A stretch of DNA of 64,000 nt from Zhongshania aliphaticivorans (GCF_001586255.1 NZ_CP014544.1:2821501-2885500), one strand, 5' to 3'. Positions 8,085 through 17,181 are shown, numbered from the stretch's first letter. A program made the numbers and translations. The notes: generated by a model from the sequence alone, not told the origin.

Positions 8085-9752
8085 TCAATTCGGCCAATAA
8101 AGCGTCTCATCGCTCGGCGTTACAGGCTCATCCAAGGTCTTATCAATCGCCACCGGTATCTCAGCAACATAGGGGTAAAGGACTGGAGTTCTACCGGCTT
8201 GATGTTCTTGCAGCATCGCGGTGAGCTCAGCCACGACGTCTGGCTGCTGAGCGGCTAAATTAATTTGCTCGGTGGGGTCTACGGACAAGTCGAAAAGCCA
8301 CTGTTTTTTCGGGTTCTCAGATACTTGCAGTTTCCAGTCTTTGTGACGAACGACTTGGTAGTAACCGCTTTGCCAAAACAAGGTGTCTCTAGCCCACTCC
8401 CCGGTATGCTCGCCCATTGCCAGTGGCAATAAATTTGCGCCGTCGATGATTCGATCTTCCGGTAGCTTAGCTTGGGCGGCAGCGACCAAGGTTGGCAGAA
8501 AATCGATATGGGCGGCAGGTGTGTCGATGCTGGTGTTTCGCGCTATATGTGCTGGCCAGCGCATAAATAAGGGTACGCGAATACCGCCTTCAAACATGGT
8601 GAGTTTCCACCCCCGATACGGGGCATTAATATCTGGTATGCCGATGTAGCCAGCGCCGCCGTTGTCGCTGGAGAACACCACAATGGTATTGTCAGAAAGG
8701 CCTTCTTCTTTCAGCGTTGCTAAAATACGGCCAACACTGCGGTCTACTGCCCGTACCATGGCGGCGTATACCCTTGCCCGGTGAGGCTTAATGTCGCCAA
8801 CGGCTTCATAGTCTTCCCGAGTTGCCTGCAAAGGTGTGTGCGCACCCCAATGAGCGAGGTAGAGAAAGAAGGGACGATTTTTATTGGCTTTAATGATTTT
8901 TATCGATTCATCGGTCCAGTAATCAGTAAGGTAGCTCTTAGGTTCAAAGACCGGACCGCCATCATTAAAGGCGGCAGCGTAGCGCATTTTTGCCCACAGA
9001 AATTGGTCGATTGGATCAAAGTCAACTTTGGCATTGACCACATCAGGATGGTCAACCGGCAGATACAAGCCGCTGTGCATTAATAAACTTTGCTCAAAGC
9101 CCTGCTCTTCTGGGCTAAAACCTTTGCCTCGACCCAGATGCCATTTACCAATATGAGCGGTGTAGTAACCGCGATCGCGCAGGATTTCGGCAAGGGTAAT
9201 TTCAGAACTCGGCAGACCTTGCTCGTCAAAGGATGGGATTTTGTCCGCACCGGCTTTATTGTAAATGCTCGGCGGCAGGCCGTTATCATGGGACGAGGCA
9301 ATCATGGTTGCCATTGCCCCCATACCGTCTGGTGTCGGCGTAAATTCAAATCCGGTACGTGTTGGGTAGCGGCCGGTTAAGAGCATGGCCCGCGACGGCG
9401 CGCAGGTCCCTGCGCCGGAATAGGCCTGGCTAAAGTTAGCGCCACTGGCGGCCAGCTCATCAATATTGGGGGTTTGCACCTGGCCATTGGCCAGACCGCC
9501 GCCATAGGTAGATATGTCGTTAATACCTAGGTCATCGGCCAAAATCACAATGACATTGGGCGGACGATCTTGGCTCGCCGCGTCTGCCTGCGCTGGCCCC
9601 TGCTGCCAGTGTATGTCGCGGTTGGGCGCAACCTCATAAGCTCTGGCGGTCTGGAACTTCACCAAGGCCAACATAAGGTCGATTCGGTTCAGCCATGCGA
9701 TGCCCAATGCGGCGGGAATCACGATAAAGGAGGCAATTATTATTTTTTTCAT
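8085..9752 (-). CDS. Arylsulfatase (formylglycine-dependent), N-terminally anchored
   Basis: 555 residues. The signal anchor covers about residues 4-21. Asp73-Asp74 end the VILADD strand; Cys117 in CAPSR is the formylglycine site and Arg121 the stabilising arginine. GKWHLG, HWGAHTPLQ and SSDNGGAG complete the sulfatase core, and WKLQVSENPKKQWLFDLSVDPTE is the typical C-terminal subdomain. Unlike the 2848 sulfatase it has no C-terminal helix. It has its own promoter region with operator site 2 about 120 bases upstream. No formylglycine-generating enzyme is encoded in the window, so one must act from elsewhere in the genome. Confidence 0.93.
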   Translation of the reverse strand: MKKIIIASFIVIPAALGIAWLNRIDLMLALVKFQTARAYEVAPNRDIHWQQGPAQADAASQDRPPNVIVILADDLGINDISTYGGGLANGQVQTPNIDELAASGANFSQAYSGAGTCAPSRAMLLTGRYPTRTGFEFTPTPDGMGAMATMIASSHDNGLPPSIYNKAGADKIPSFDEQGLPSSEITLAEILRDRGYYTAHIGKWHLGRGKGFSPEEQGFEQSLLMHSGLYLPVDHPDVVNAKVDFDPIDQFLWAKMRYAAAFNDGGPVFEPKSYLTDYWTDESIKIIKANKNRPFFLYLAHWGAHTPLQATREDYEAVGDIKPHRARVYAAMVRAVDRSVGRILATLKEEGLSDNTIVVFSSDNGGAGYIGIPDINAPYRGWKLTMFEGGIRVPLFMRWPAHIARNTSIDTPAAHIDFLPTLVAAAQAKLPEDRIIDGANLLPLAMGEHTGEWARDTLFWQSGYYQVVRHKDWKLQVSENPKKQWLFDLSVDPTEQINLAAQQPDVVAELTAMLQEHQAGRTPVLYPYVAEIPVAIDKTLDEPVTPSDETLYWPN

Positions 9753-9870
9753 TGAGCGATCCTTTTGCCAAATCGAACAGTGCTATGCCACTAAACCTTA
9801 GTTTGAACTGGTGACTTAGGACTATCTGCTCCACGCTTGGCGTTAAATTAAAACAGCGACAGCATTATTA

Positions 9871-9887
9871 TGGCACTTATAGTGTCA
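9871..9887. promoter_or_regulatory. Predicted operator, TGGCAC-N5-GTGTCA palindrome (site 2)
   Basis: The sequence is TGGCACTTATAGTGTCA. It lies between the minus-strand cytochrome gene (3' end at 9957) and the minus-strand sulfatase start at 9752. It shares both arms exactly with site 1 while the central five bases differ, as expected for a dimeric repressor site. Confidence 0.65.
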
Positions 9888-9956
9888 TTTTATTCAAGTA
9901 CTGTAAACACCCCTAGAAATCCGCCCAGAGGCGAGCGTCTAATTTATCATCCGTCA

Positions 9957-12065
9957 CTATTTGATTAGGGCGTTTCCGGCGTCGCGACCACTGCGCTTTT
10001 GCAGGTAAAGCGATAGCAAATCGCTCGTTAAGGGCGAGGCATGGCCTCGACTCGCGACGGTCTTTAACACGGTAATGGCCTCGTCGAGTTGCCCGCGATT
10101 TTCCAAAGCAACCGCATAGCCATAGGCGAACTCAGGGCGATGGGGTGCGAGATCAAAAGCCTGCTTTAAACCGGCCAGCGCCCGCGCATAATCTTTTGCC
10201 CGAACCCAATACAAGCCAAGTTGGTACGCCGCATCCGCAGATTTAACATCTGCCTGCTGAGCCTCTTGCAACCAACTCAATTCCGCATCACTGCCCCTTG
10301 TCAGCATGGCCAGTTGCAGATACGGGTACACAAACGCCGCATCCAACTTAATAGCCTGCTGATATAGCTCAGCGGCTTCCGCCAGACGCCCTCGCGCTAA
10401 TTGGTAGTTGGCAAAATTAGCGGCAATTTGGGGGCTGTCCAGGTGGGTGTTCATCAGCGACTCATACTCCGTAAACAGCGCTGCCAGCTGAGCCGACTGC
10501 GCTTGACTCAGCTGCGCGGGTGCGGTACCGGCCAGCACCGGAGCCAATTCCATTCGCACCATTTTACTGTTGTCTGCCAATAGCGCGGACAGGCGGCGCC
10601 AGCGCTCCGCACTTGGCGCTTGCGCAAATGCCCGAACGCCAGCTGCTCTCACCAGCGGTGATGGGCTTTGAAGTTTGCTGAGCAACACATTTTGCTGGGC
10701 ATAGTCGTAGGGTGACAGCTGCGCTAATAAACTGGCCTCACGTATTGGCGACAAGGTATCAACAATGCTTTGGTAAAGTGCCATATTTGCCACCCCGCCG
10801 TCCGCCAATGTGGCAAAGTCCCGAGTCTTTTTCTGCGATGGACTCGTGACTTTGGGTAAGCGCTCCGACAACTTCGCCATTGGCATTTCAGCATGGCAGC
10901 TGCGGCAGGCATCGGGACTGCCCAATGATTTACTTAAAGCCGGATCAGGAATCACAAAGCGGTGATCCCGACGCGCATCAACGCCCATATACACGGTTGC
11001 CGGCATATGGCAGTCAACACAACCCGCCGAGCCAGTCTGGTGGCGGTGATGGCTGGGCACGGCAAAGGTATCGGCCTTGTGGCATTGCATGCACACGCCA
11101 TCGCCCTCGGCTCGCAGTTTCGCGCTGTGGGGCTCGTGGCAATTGCTGCACACGACGCCTGCGGCATGCATACGGCTCTGCAGGAATGAACCTAGCTCAA
11201 AGACTTCATCGCGAATTTGGCCGTCTTGGTAGTAAAAGGGCTGGTGCGGTAAAACCGGACTAACATGGTCAAAGAGCTCAGCCTTAGGATGCCAGCTGCC
11301 AATTTGCTCACTGCGAGTGTGGCATTGGGCGCAGCTTGAAAGCTGCGCGCCCACCGGCGGCGATTCACGACTGGCGATGGCTTGGTCTTGATGCCAAGCC
11401 CACTGCCCCCCATCTTTTAAACTGGCGGCAAAACCAGCATTTAGCGTATTTGGCTTAGCGCCAGCCGCCCAAGCGAGGTGTGCTTTTGCGTCGCCATGAC
11501 AGGCCGCGCAGGACACATTCACTTCATCAAAGCGCGTTGCGAAACTATCGCTGGCCGGATCATAAGCCTTTACTAAATTGGTGGAGTGGCAGCTCGCGCA
11601 GGAGGTATTCCAAGTAAAACCAGGGTGATCCCAGTTAAGATCGGATTCCAGCGCATACCAGCGCTGGCCGCCTGCAGATTGTGGTCGCGTATCCCAGGCA
11701 ACGGGAATCGCCTGGTAGCGGCCTCTTGGCAAACGCGCAAGATATTGTTGCAGGGGCGTGAAACCAAATACGTAGTCGATAGCATAGGTTTCGGCTGTTG
11801 CGCCCTCACCGATACTCACTTGATAACCGAGTTCGCCAATCGTAAAGCGAAACGCTAAGTCCTTATAGCGGGTAACTGAGCCGTCAAACACCCCCGCAAC
11901 GGTTTCCTGCGTCGCGGGCAACATGGCCTTGGCGTGGTGGGACTGTTCCCAGAGTGCGACTTCTTTTGCATGGCAAGCCCCACAAGCGCTATCGGCCACG
12001 GCCAAGGGCGCGTATAAAATAGCGAAAAGACACAATATTTTTAATCGTAACCAAGGGGTATTCAA
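9957..12065 (-). CDS. Octaheme c-type cytochrome with C-terminal TPR repeats
   Basis: About 702 residues, periplasmic. Eight CxxCH haem-binding motifs are present: CGACH, CASCH, CAACH, CAQCH, CSNCH, CMQCH, CVDCH and CRSCH. A long TPR-type region follows (for example NYQLARGRLAEAAELYQQAIKLD, and AYQLGLYWVRAKDYARALAGLKQAFDLAP). A HEAT-like stretch (SPLVRAAGVRAFAQAP) lies between. The best start is TTG at 12065, behind GAGGAAAAGG, giving a clean signal peptide (LKILCLFAILYAPLAVADS). The upstream ATG at 12146 lacks a ribosome site. Such proteins resemble cytochrome c554/NrfA-like scaffolds with unknown redox partners. It diverges from the 12273 GST gene across operator site 3. Confidence 0.88.
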   Translation of the reverse strand: MNTPWLRLKILCLFAILYAPLAVADSACGACHAKEVALWEQSHHAKAMLPATQETVAGVFDGSVTRYKDLAFRFTIGELGYQVSIGEGATAETYAIDYVFGFTPLQQYLARLPRGRYQAIPVAWDTRPQSAGGQRWYALESDLNWDHPGFTWNTSCASCHSTNLVKAYDPASDSFATRFDEVNVSCAACHGDAKAHLAWAAGAKPNTLNAGFAASLKDGGQWAWHQDQAIASRESPPVGAQLSSCAQCHTRSEQIGSWHPKAELFDHVSPVLPHQPFYYQDGQIRDEVFELGSFLQSRMHAAGVVCSNCHEPHSAKLRAEGDGVCMQCHKADTFAVPSHHRHQTGSAGCVDCHMPATVYMGVDARRDHRFVIPDPALSKSLGSPDACRSCHAEMPMAKLSERLPKVTSPSQKKTRDFATLADGGVANMALYQSIVDTLSPIREASLLAQLSPYDYAQQNVLLSKLQSPSPLVRAAGVRAFAQAPSAERWRRLSALLADNSKMVRMELAPVLAGTAPAQLSQAQSAQLAALFTEYESLMNTHLDSPQIAANFANYQLARGRLAEAAELYQQAIKLDAAFVYPYLQLAMLTRGSDAELSWLQEAQQADVKSADAAYQLGLYWVRAKDYARALAGLKQAFDLAPHRPEFAYGYAVALENRGQLDEAITVLKTVASRGHASPLTSDLLSLYLQKRSGRDAGNALIK

Positions 12066-12211
12066 CAGACCTTTTCCTCTGTACGCGACAGTCGCTTTGT
12101 CGCACTCGAACTTAGCACCACTATAGTCACTGCAGATAGATGCCATAAACGTATTGTTAATTCGCTTTTAACGGCGCTGAAGCGGTAGCGGCCATCGCTC
12201 CCGCATTATAT

Positions 12212-12228
12212 TGACACAGAATGTGCCA
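12212..12228. promoter_or_regulatory. Predicted operator, TGACAC-N5-GTGCCA (site 3, reverse orientation)
   Basis: The sequence is TGACACAGAATGTGCCA, i.e. TGGCACATTCTGTGTCA on the other strand. It lies in the divergent region between the cytochrome and GST genes. It overlaps a TTGACA -35-like hexamer (12211-12216), with TTATTT 17 bases further on as a possible -10 for the GST gene. A bound repressor would block that promoter and could control both directions. Confidence 0.65.
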
Positions 12229-12272
12229 CAATGTTATTTTCCAGCGACGATTATCGCTCACAAGGCGCAAGC

Positions 12273-13451
12273 ATGAGTACACCTTATAAGCTTTACGGCA
12301 TCCCCGCCTCGCTGTATACCGCGAAAGCGCGTAGCTACTTGCGCAAGCAAAAAATCGACTTTGTGGAGTATGCGGTATCTGATCCGTACTACCAAAAAAA
12401 CATTATTCCGCAGCTAGGGCGAATGATTATGCCCGTACTTGAAGCGCCTAACGGCGAGATTATTCAAGACAGCGCAGACATTATTCGCTACCTCGAAAAC
12501 GTGCACGCAAGCTTATCGCCAAGCCTGCCGAAAACACCGCTATTACAAGCTGTTGCCCATCTTTTTGAGTTATACGGTGGTGAGGGTTTACTCCGCCCCG
12601 CCATGCATTATCGCTGGAGTTTTGACGATGTGAATTTACACTACCTCCATTCAGAATTCGCTTGCTTGGCGCCACCTGGCACCGACGATGCCAGCTACCA
12701 ACAGATTTTTGACTTCAGCAGTGGCCTCATGCGCAAGGCCGCGCTTTCCTTTGGGGTAAATGAAAATAGCGCGCCGCTTGTTGAATCTTCCTACCGCGAA
12801 TTTTTAGATCTATTCTCAGCCCATTTGCGGCAACACCCCTATTTACTCGGCGCTAAGCCGACGCTGGGCGACTACGCGCTTATGGCGCCGCTCTACGCTC
12901 ACTTGTACCGCGACCCTAAGCCAGGCCAATTGATGCGTCAGCATGCACCGCTGGTGGCGCGCTGGGTAGAGCGGATGAATGCCCCAGAGAATAACTGGGC
13001 AGACCACTGTGCAGACCAAGCGGAATTTGAAGTCGACAATGAACTGCCAGATACCCTCAAATCGCTAATGCATTACATCGCCGTGGACTTCCTACCTGAG
13101 ATGTCCGCACATATTCAATTCACCAACAACTGGCTTGCCGAAAGGCCAGATCTTAAATCAGGCAGCAATGGCTGCGACAAGCCCAGCCAACGCTTTATAG
13201 GCAATGCCGAATTTGCATGGCGGGGCATAAAGCTACGCACCGCGGTACTGCCATATCGCTTTTATTTATTACAAAATTTGCAGGATCATTTTGACTCGGC
13301 GCCGCAGACAGATAAAGCCCTCATCCAAAACGCTTTCAAAGCCTGCGGCTTAGCTGACTTACTCACACTGCGAGTAACACGGCGCGTTGAGCGTCACAAT
13401 CATCTAGAAGTGTGGGGTAACCCCCTCCACTCAGTTTGCACGGCAAAATAA
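12273..13451 (+). CDS. Glutathione S-transferase-like protein with long C-terminal domain
   Basis: 392 residues, much longer than a typical 200-230-residue GST. The N-terminal thioredoxin-like domain reads YKLYGIPASLYTAKARSYLRKQKIDFVEY, then MPVLEAPNGEIIQDSADIIRYLE, with the cis-Pro and the Ser/Asp glutathione-contact box. The helical domain has GAKPTLGDYALMAPLYAHLYRDP. A further 130-residue tail (from about residue 265) is not assigned. Start 12273 (AAGGCGC upstream) is preferred over an ATG at 12231 that directly abuts the operator. It is followed 59 bases later by a second GST and is probably co-transcribed with it. Confidence 0.83.
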   Translation: MSTPYKLYGIPASLYTAKARSYLRKQKIDFVEYAVSDPYYQKNIIPQLGRMIMPVLEAPNGEIIQDSADIIRYLENVHASLSPSLPKTPLLQAVAHLFELYGGEGLLRPAMHYRWSFDDVNLHYLHSEFACLAPPGTDDASYQQIFDFSSGLMRKAALSFGVNENSAPLVESSYREFLDLFSAHLRQHPYLLGAKPTLGDYALMAPLYAHLYRDPKPGQLMRQHAPLVARWVERMNAPENNWADHCADQAEFEVDNELPDTLKSLMHYIAVDFLPEMSAHIQFTNNWLAERPDLKSGSNGCDKPSQRFIGNAEFAWRGIKLRTAVLPYRFYLLQNLQDHFDSAPQTDKALIQNAFKACGLADLLTLRVTRRVERHNHLEVWGNPLHSVCTAK

Positions 13452-13510
13452 ACGCGCAGCGCCATTATTTTAGCTAAAAGTTATTTACCCGCAATTTTGG
13501 AGTCACAATA

Positions 13511-14194
13511 ATGATCGACCTTTATACCGCCCCCACCCCCAACGGTCACAAAGCCTCCTGCACCTTGGAAGCGCTTGGTTTTGAATACAATACCCATTTT
13601 GTAAACATCACCGAGGGCGAACAGAAAAAGCCGGAATTTTTAGCAATTAATCCTAACGGGCGAATTCCCGCCATTGTCGACCGCGACTTGGGCGACTTCC
13701 CGATTTTTGAATCTGGCGCCATTATGATTCACCTCGCCGAAAAGGCGGGACGCTTACTGCCAACAGACGCTAAAGGCCGTGCAATGGTCATGCAATGGCT
13801 TATGTTTCAAATGGGCGGCGTAGGGCCAATGATGGGCCAAGCGAATGTATTTTTTCGCTATTTCCCTGAAAAAATACCTGCGGCAATTGATCGCTACCAA
13901 AATGAAAGTCGCCGCTTATTCGAAGTATTAGACAAACGCCTGAGCGAAAACCAATGGCTTGCCAAAGATTACTCAATAGCCGATATCGCCAATTGGTGCT
14001 GGGTACGCACCCACAAATGGTCTGGGGTATCTATCGACGGCCTCGATCATTTAGGACGCTGGCTAAATACCATGGGCGAGCAGCCCGGCATGCAAAAAGG
14101 CATTGAAGTGCCGTTTAGTCTCGATAATTTATTAGAAGACAAAGACGCCCAAAAGAAATTTACCGACAACGCAAATAAGCTCTTACAAAAATAG
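13511..14194 (+). CDS. Nu-class (YfcG/YghU-like) glutathione S-transferase
   Basis: 227 residues. The N-terminus ([23 protein letters not shown]) closely follows the YfcG pattern, with the Thr-Pro-Asn glutathione-binding turn. [11 protein letters not shown] carries the cis-Pro and [13 protein letters not shown] the gamma-glutamyl contact. The C-terminal domain has [17 protein letters not shown], a family hallmark. Known relatives are disulfide-bond reductases that bind two glutathiones. The ribosome site is TTTTGGAGTCACAATA. Cytoplasmic, and probably in one transcript with the preceding GST. Confidence 0.9.
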   Translation: MIDLYTAPTPNGHKASCTLEALGFEYNTHFVNITEGEQKKPEFLAINPNGRIPAIVDRDLGDFPIFESGAIMIHLAEKAGRLLPTDAKGRAMVMQWLMFQMGGVGPMMGQANVFFRYFPEKIPAAIDRYQNESRRLFEVLDKRLSENQWLAKDYSIADIANWCWVRTHKWSGVSIDGLDHLGRWLNTMGEQPGMQKGIEVPFSLDNLLEDKDAQKKFTDNANKLLQK

Positions 14195-14205
14195 GCACCC
14201 GGTAA

Positions 14206-14260
14206 ACTAGTGGCATACCTCAGTCAAATAGACAGTAACAATGCCACTAGTTACAATGCC
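14206..14260. promoter_or_regulatory. Repeat-rich region upstream of tetR, probable autoregulatory operator
   Basis: A perfect 12-bp inverted repeat (AACTAGTGGCAT at 14205-14216 and its complement at 14241-14252) frames a 24-base spacer. Within it, 14230-14246 read on the minus strand is TGGCATTGTTACTGTCT, a degenerate form of the regulon palindrome that most resembles site 4. Two direct copies, AGTAACAATGCC (14234) and AGTTACAATGCC (14249), are 15 bases apart. There is no T-tract, so a terminator is unlikely. It lies about 85 bases before the TetR start. Confidence 0.5.
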
Positions 14261-14343
14261 CTAAATTCAAAGCCCGCGTAGTAATACAGCGTCTCATTGC
14301 GCCTATCGCGGCTCCAACAATCATACTCGCTAAGCGATTAATT

Positions 14344-14934
14344 ATGCCTAAAGACGCAACACCAGTAGAAAGTGATGGCCGCCGTCAACGCACCGAGCGC
14401 AGCCGCAGCGCCATCATTAATGCCGCCCTCGAATTAATCGAAGAAGGCGTACTGATCGCGACGGCTCAACAAATTACCGACCGCGCCAACGTCGGCATTC
14501 GCACCTTTTTTCGCCACTTTGAAGACATGGGCGCCCTCGCCCAAGCAGTTGATGAAAGTATTCGCGGGCAATACGAAGCGGCCATGCTCGACGCCGACCG
14601 CAGCGGCACACTTGAGGAGCGTATTCTGCATGCGGTGGAGCGTCACGCCGAGGTCTACGAGCAAAACTACAATATAATCTTAGCGACGACTGCCCAGCGC
14701 TGGCGCCTTGAAGTACTACAGCAAAACTACGCCCGCGTGCAAAAAGGCCTGCGCAAAGATCTTGATAACTGGCTACCCGAACTCAAGACCATTGCCTCGT
14801 CACAACGCGAAGCCATAGATGCTATTGCCTCTTTTGAGATGTGGCACCGGCTTAGAGAACATCAGGGCCTAAGCGTCAAAACCTGTATAGAGATAATTAA
14901 CGGCCTGCTACTAAACCTGACCCAAAGCGCTTAA
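14344..14934 (+). CDS. TetR-family transcriptional regulator
   Basis: 196 residues. The N-terminal helix-turn-helix domain spans about residues 18-65: the RSRSAIINAALELIEEG helix, then TAQQITDRANVGIRTFFRHFEDMGALAQAV with the recognition helix and the F..HF segment. The C-terminal two thirds form the ligand and dimer domain with no recognisable ligand motif. It sits in the middle of the cluster of genes that carry the 17-bp palindrome, and repeat-rich DNA precedes it, so it is the best candidate for the regulon repressor. That link is inference. It is followed by the SDR gene after 66 bases. Confidence 0.88.
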   Translation: MPKDATPVESDGRRQRTERSRSAIINAALELIEEGVLIATAQQITDRANVGIRTFFRHFEDMGALAQAVDESIRGQYEAAMLDADRSGTLEERILHAVERHAEVYEQNYNIILATTAQRWRLEVLQQNYARVQKGLRKDLDNWLPELKTIASSQREAIDAIASFEMWHRLREHQGLSVKTCIEIINGLLLNLTQSA

Positions 14935-15000
14935 ACACCTCGACTAGCAATATTTGGTCGTAAGGTGTAAGCCCTCATCGTAAAACAAGGATCATATAAT

Positions 15001-15765
15001 ATGAGCACTAATCTGTTTGATTTAACTGGAAAAGTGGCGCTGGTTACCGGCGCAAGCCGTGGCATCGGCGAAGCCATTGCCCGACTTTTGGCCGAGCAAG
15101 GTGCCCATGTTATTGTCTCTAGCCGTAAAATTGACGACTGTCACACCGTCGCCAATAGTATTATTGCCGCAGGTCACCGCGCGGAAGCCTTGGCCTGCCA
15201 CGTTGGTGATATGGAACAAATTGCCGATATTTTTCAAACAATTCGTAAGCAACATGGCAAGCTCGATATCCTAGTGAATAACGCTGCCGCCAACCCCTAC
15301 TTCGGCGACGTGCTCGATACCGACTTGGCGGCTTACAATAAAACGGTAGACGTAAATATACGCGGCTATTTCTTTATGAGCGTCGAAGGCGGCAAAATCA
15401 TGCGCGACAATGGCGGTGGCGTCATTATTAACACCGCATCGGTCAACGCGCTACAGCCCGGTGATATGCAGGGCATTTACTCTATTACCAAGGCCGCCGT
15501 GGTCAATATGACCAAGACCTTTGCCAAAGAATGCGCGAAACACAATATCCGCTGCAACGCGATATTGCCCGGTTTAACAAAAACCAAGTTCGCCAGCGCA
15601 CTCTTTACTCACGATAAAATATACGAAGCCGCCATGGAAAAAATCCCCATGCGTCGCCACGCCGAACCACAGGAAATGGCCGGCACCGTGCTGTATTTGG
15701 CATCCAACGCCAGCAGCTATACCACCGGCGAATGCATTGTTGTTGACGGTGGTCTAACGCTTTAA
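15001..15765 (+). CDS. Short-chain dehydrogenase/reductase (SDR), classical type
   Basis: 254 residues with all classical SDR elements: TGASRGIG (16-23) for NAD(P) binding, NNAA (93-96), Ser147 and the catalytic YSITK (Tyr160, Lys164). PGLTKT follows, and a C-terminal Gly-rich strand (TGECIVVDGGLTL). The Arg and Lys after the first glycines and after SS (SSRK) suggest NADP preference. It is probably a 3-oxoacyl- or alcohol/ketone oxidoreductase; the substrate cannot be read. It is translated behind the tetR gene and ends just before a convergent minus-strand gene. Confidence 0.92.
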   Translation: MSTNLFDLTGKVALVTGASRGIGEAIARLLAEQGAHVIVSSRKIDDCHTVANSIIAAGHRAEALACHVGDMEQIADIFQTIRKQHGKLDILVNNAAANPYFGDVLDTDLAAYNKTVDVNIRGYFFMSVEGGKIMRDNGGGVIINTASVNALQPGDMQGIYSITKAAVVNMTKTFAKECAKHNIRCNAILPGLTKTKFASALFTHDKIYEAAMEKIPMRRHAEPQEMAGTVLYLASNASSYTTGECIVVDGGLTL

Positions 15766-15777
15766 ACAAGCAAGGGA

Positions 15778-15805
15778 TTCGCCGCGCCGTGACAAGCGCG
15801 GCGAA
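15778..15805. terminator. Stem-loop between convergent genes (probable bidirectional terminator)
   Basis: A perfect 10-bp stem, TTCGCCGCGC and its complement, with an 8-base loop. It lies between the SDR stop and the stop of the convergent DsbA-like gene. There is no clear T-run on either side, so termination strength is uncertain. Confidence 0.6.
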
Positions 15806-15807
15806 AC

Positions 15808-17181
15808 TCAGCCAGCCTTGAGCAAGCGCTGAATTTCGCGGCTAAATAACCAAAGGCGATCTTGACCCCACAGCGCCATCACTTGATTACCGTCCTTATC
15901 TAACAAACGAAAACTCGGCACGCCCCATAAACCAGCCTCGTACATAGCCAGCCGATTTTGTTCGACCATCGCTTCCCAGCGCGTATCCGCCAATTGCTCC
16001 TTAGCCATCTGCCAGTCCAGTCCCGCCTGCTCAACAACCTCCTGCAAACCACTCAATTTATTAGTATTCACCCCTTCCGCAAAGGCCAACCGCAAAAAGC
16101 TGGAGAGCAGAGCATTGCCCTTGCCCTGCTCACACGCCCAGGGATAGATTGCGTAACAGCGCCGCACTGGGTCACCAATAGGGTCGTAAATAGGGCCGAA
16201 TGGCACGCCGCTCGCCCGCGCCTCACGACCGCAATCAGTCATAATATAAGCCCCCTTGACTCGCGTTGCCGGAACACCGCGCATGACCATTGGCAATACC
16301 GGCCGCACTACAAGCTTAACGCCACTGTCTGCGGCCAGTTTTAGTGCCCGATCAAAGATGATGGCGGTATAAGGGCTGCGCAAAGAGGGGTAAATTTCAA
16401 AGGTCAGCGAGCCATTATCTTTTAGCTCGCCGATTTCTACCGCTTTACGTGGTGCTAACGGCGCGGCATCTGGCTGCTTATCGACTCCTAGCGTCGCCAG
16501 TCGGGCTTCTAAATGGTAGAGACGGTCAACACCCCAATACCACTCCTTGCCATAGTAAAACATCGCGCCGGAATAATGACCGAGCACAGCGCGTTGCGCA
16601 TTACCCTGCTGAATACGCGCCGCGGTGACTTCAGGGCTTGCAGCGCCTAGCCTCTCAGCAAGGGCGGCCAGCGTCGTCTGATCGTGATTCCATAGCGCTG
16701 TGCTCACCTCAACGAGGCAATCAATAAACCCCTGCGCAGTTTGCCTAGCCAGTATCGCCTGCGCTTGATCCACAAGCGCCTTAGGCGGCTGGGTGTTGCC
16801 ATGGGGAAAATGCAAACCGTAGTGTGGCGCAATGTGAATGGCATCTTGCCGAGCAAGATCACTCAGCAATTGGGGCTCAGGGGCATTTGCGTCTTGTGAC
16901 GCGGATACCAAATGGCAGACCACCGTCACGTCGTAGCGCTTACTGATTGCCGACAATAACTGCGCGCTGAGGTGGCTGTAGCCATCATCAACTTGATGAA
17001 AATATTCCACAATATGTGGAGAGCCAGCGCTATGACGACGGCGCTCAAATTTAGCGCGCAGTTTAGCTTGGTAGCGCAAACTCGCAAGCCTTGACATAAA
17101 CAGTTTTGAGGTCAGCCAGCGATATAGTCGGCTCGGTTCAGAGCTTGATACGCCGCCCTGATTTTTAAAATTTTCAGACAT
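15808..17181 (-). CDS. Double DsbA-like (2-hydroxychromene-2-carboxylate isomerase/kappa-GST type) protein
   Basis: 457 residues without signal peptide. Two thioredoxin-fold DsbA-like halves are visible. The first begins IVEYFHQVDDGYSHLSAQLL (about 58-77). The second begins LTFEIYPSLRSPYTAIIFDRAL (about 250-271) and ends with GVPSFRLLDKDG, the cis-Pro loop, and GQDRLWLF, both typical of HCCA isomerase/kappa-GST relatives. Neither half has a CxxC redox pair, so a disulfide role is unlikely and glutathione-dependent isomerase-type chemistry is more plausible. It diverges from the lipoprotein hydrolase gene across operator site 4. The two-domain fusion is unusual. Confidence 0.78.
   Translation of the reverse strand: MSENFKNQGGVSSSEPSRLYRWLTSKLFMSRLASLRYQAKLRAKFERRRHSAGSPHIVEYFHQVDDGYSHLSAQLLSAISKRYDVTVVCHLVSASQDANAPEPQLLSDLARQDAIHIAPHYGLHFPHGNTQPPKALVDQAQAILARQTAQGFIDCLVEVSTALWNHDQTTLAALAERLGAASPEVTAARIQQGNAQRAVLGHYSGAMFYYGKEWYWGVDRLYHLEARLATLGVDKQPDAAPLAPRKAVEIGELKDNGSLTFEIYPSLRSPYTAIIFDRALKLAADSGVKLVVRPVLPMVMRGVPATRVKGAYIMTDCGREARASGVPFGPIYDPIGDPVRRCYAIYPWACEQGKGNALLSSFLRLAFAEGVNTNKLSGLQEVVEQAGLDWQMAKEQLADTRWEAMVEQNRLAMYEAGLWGVPSFRLLDKDGNQVMALWGQDRLWLFSREIQRLLKAG

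Noticed and set aside
14205-14252. The inverted repeat after the second GST as a terminator
   Set aside because: There is a 24-base spacer and no T-run, and the arms contain the regulon half-site, so an operator is more likely.
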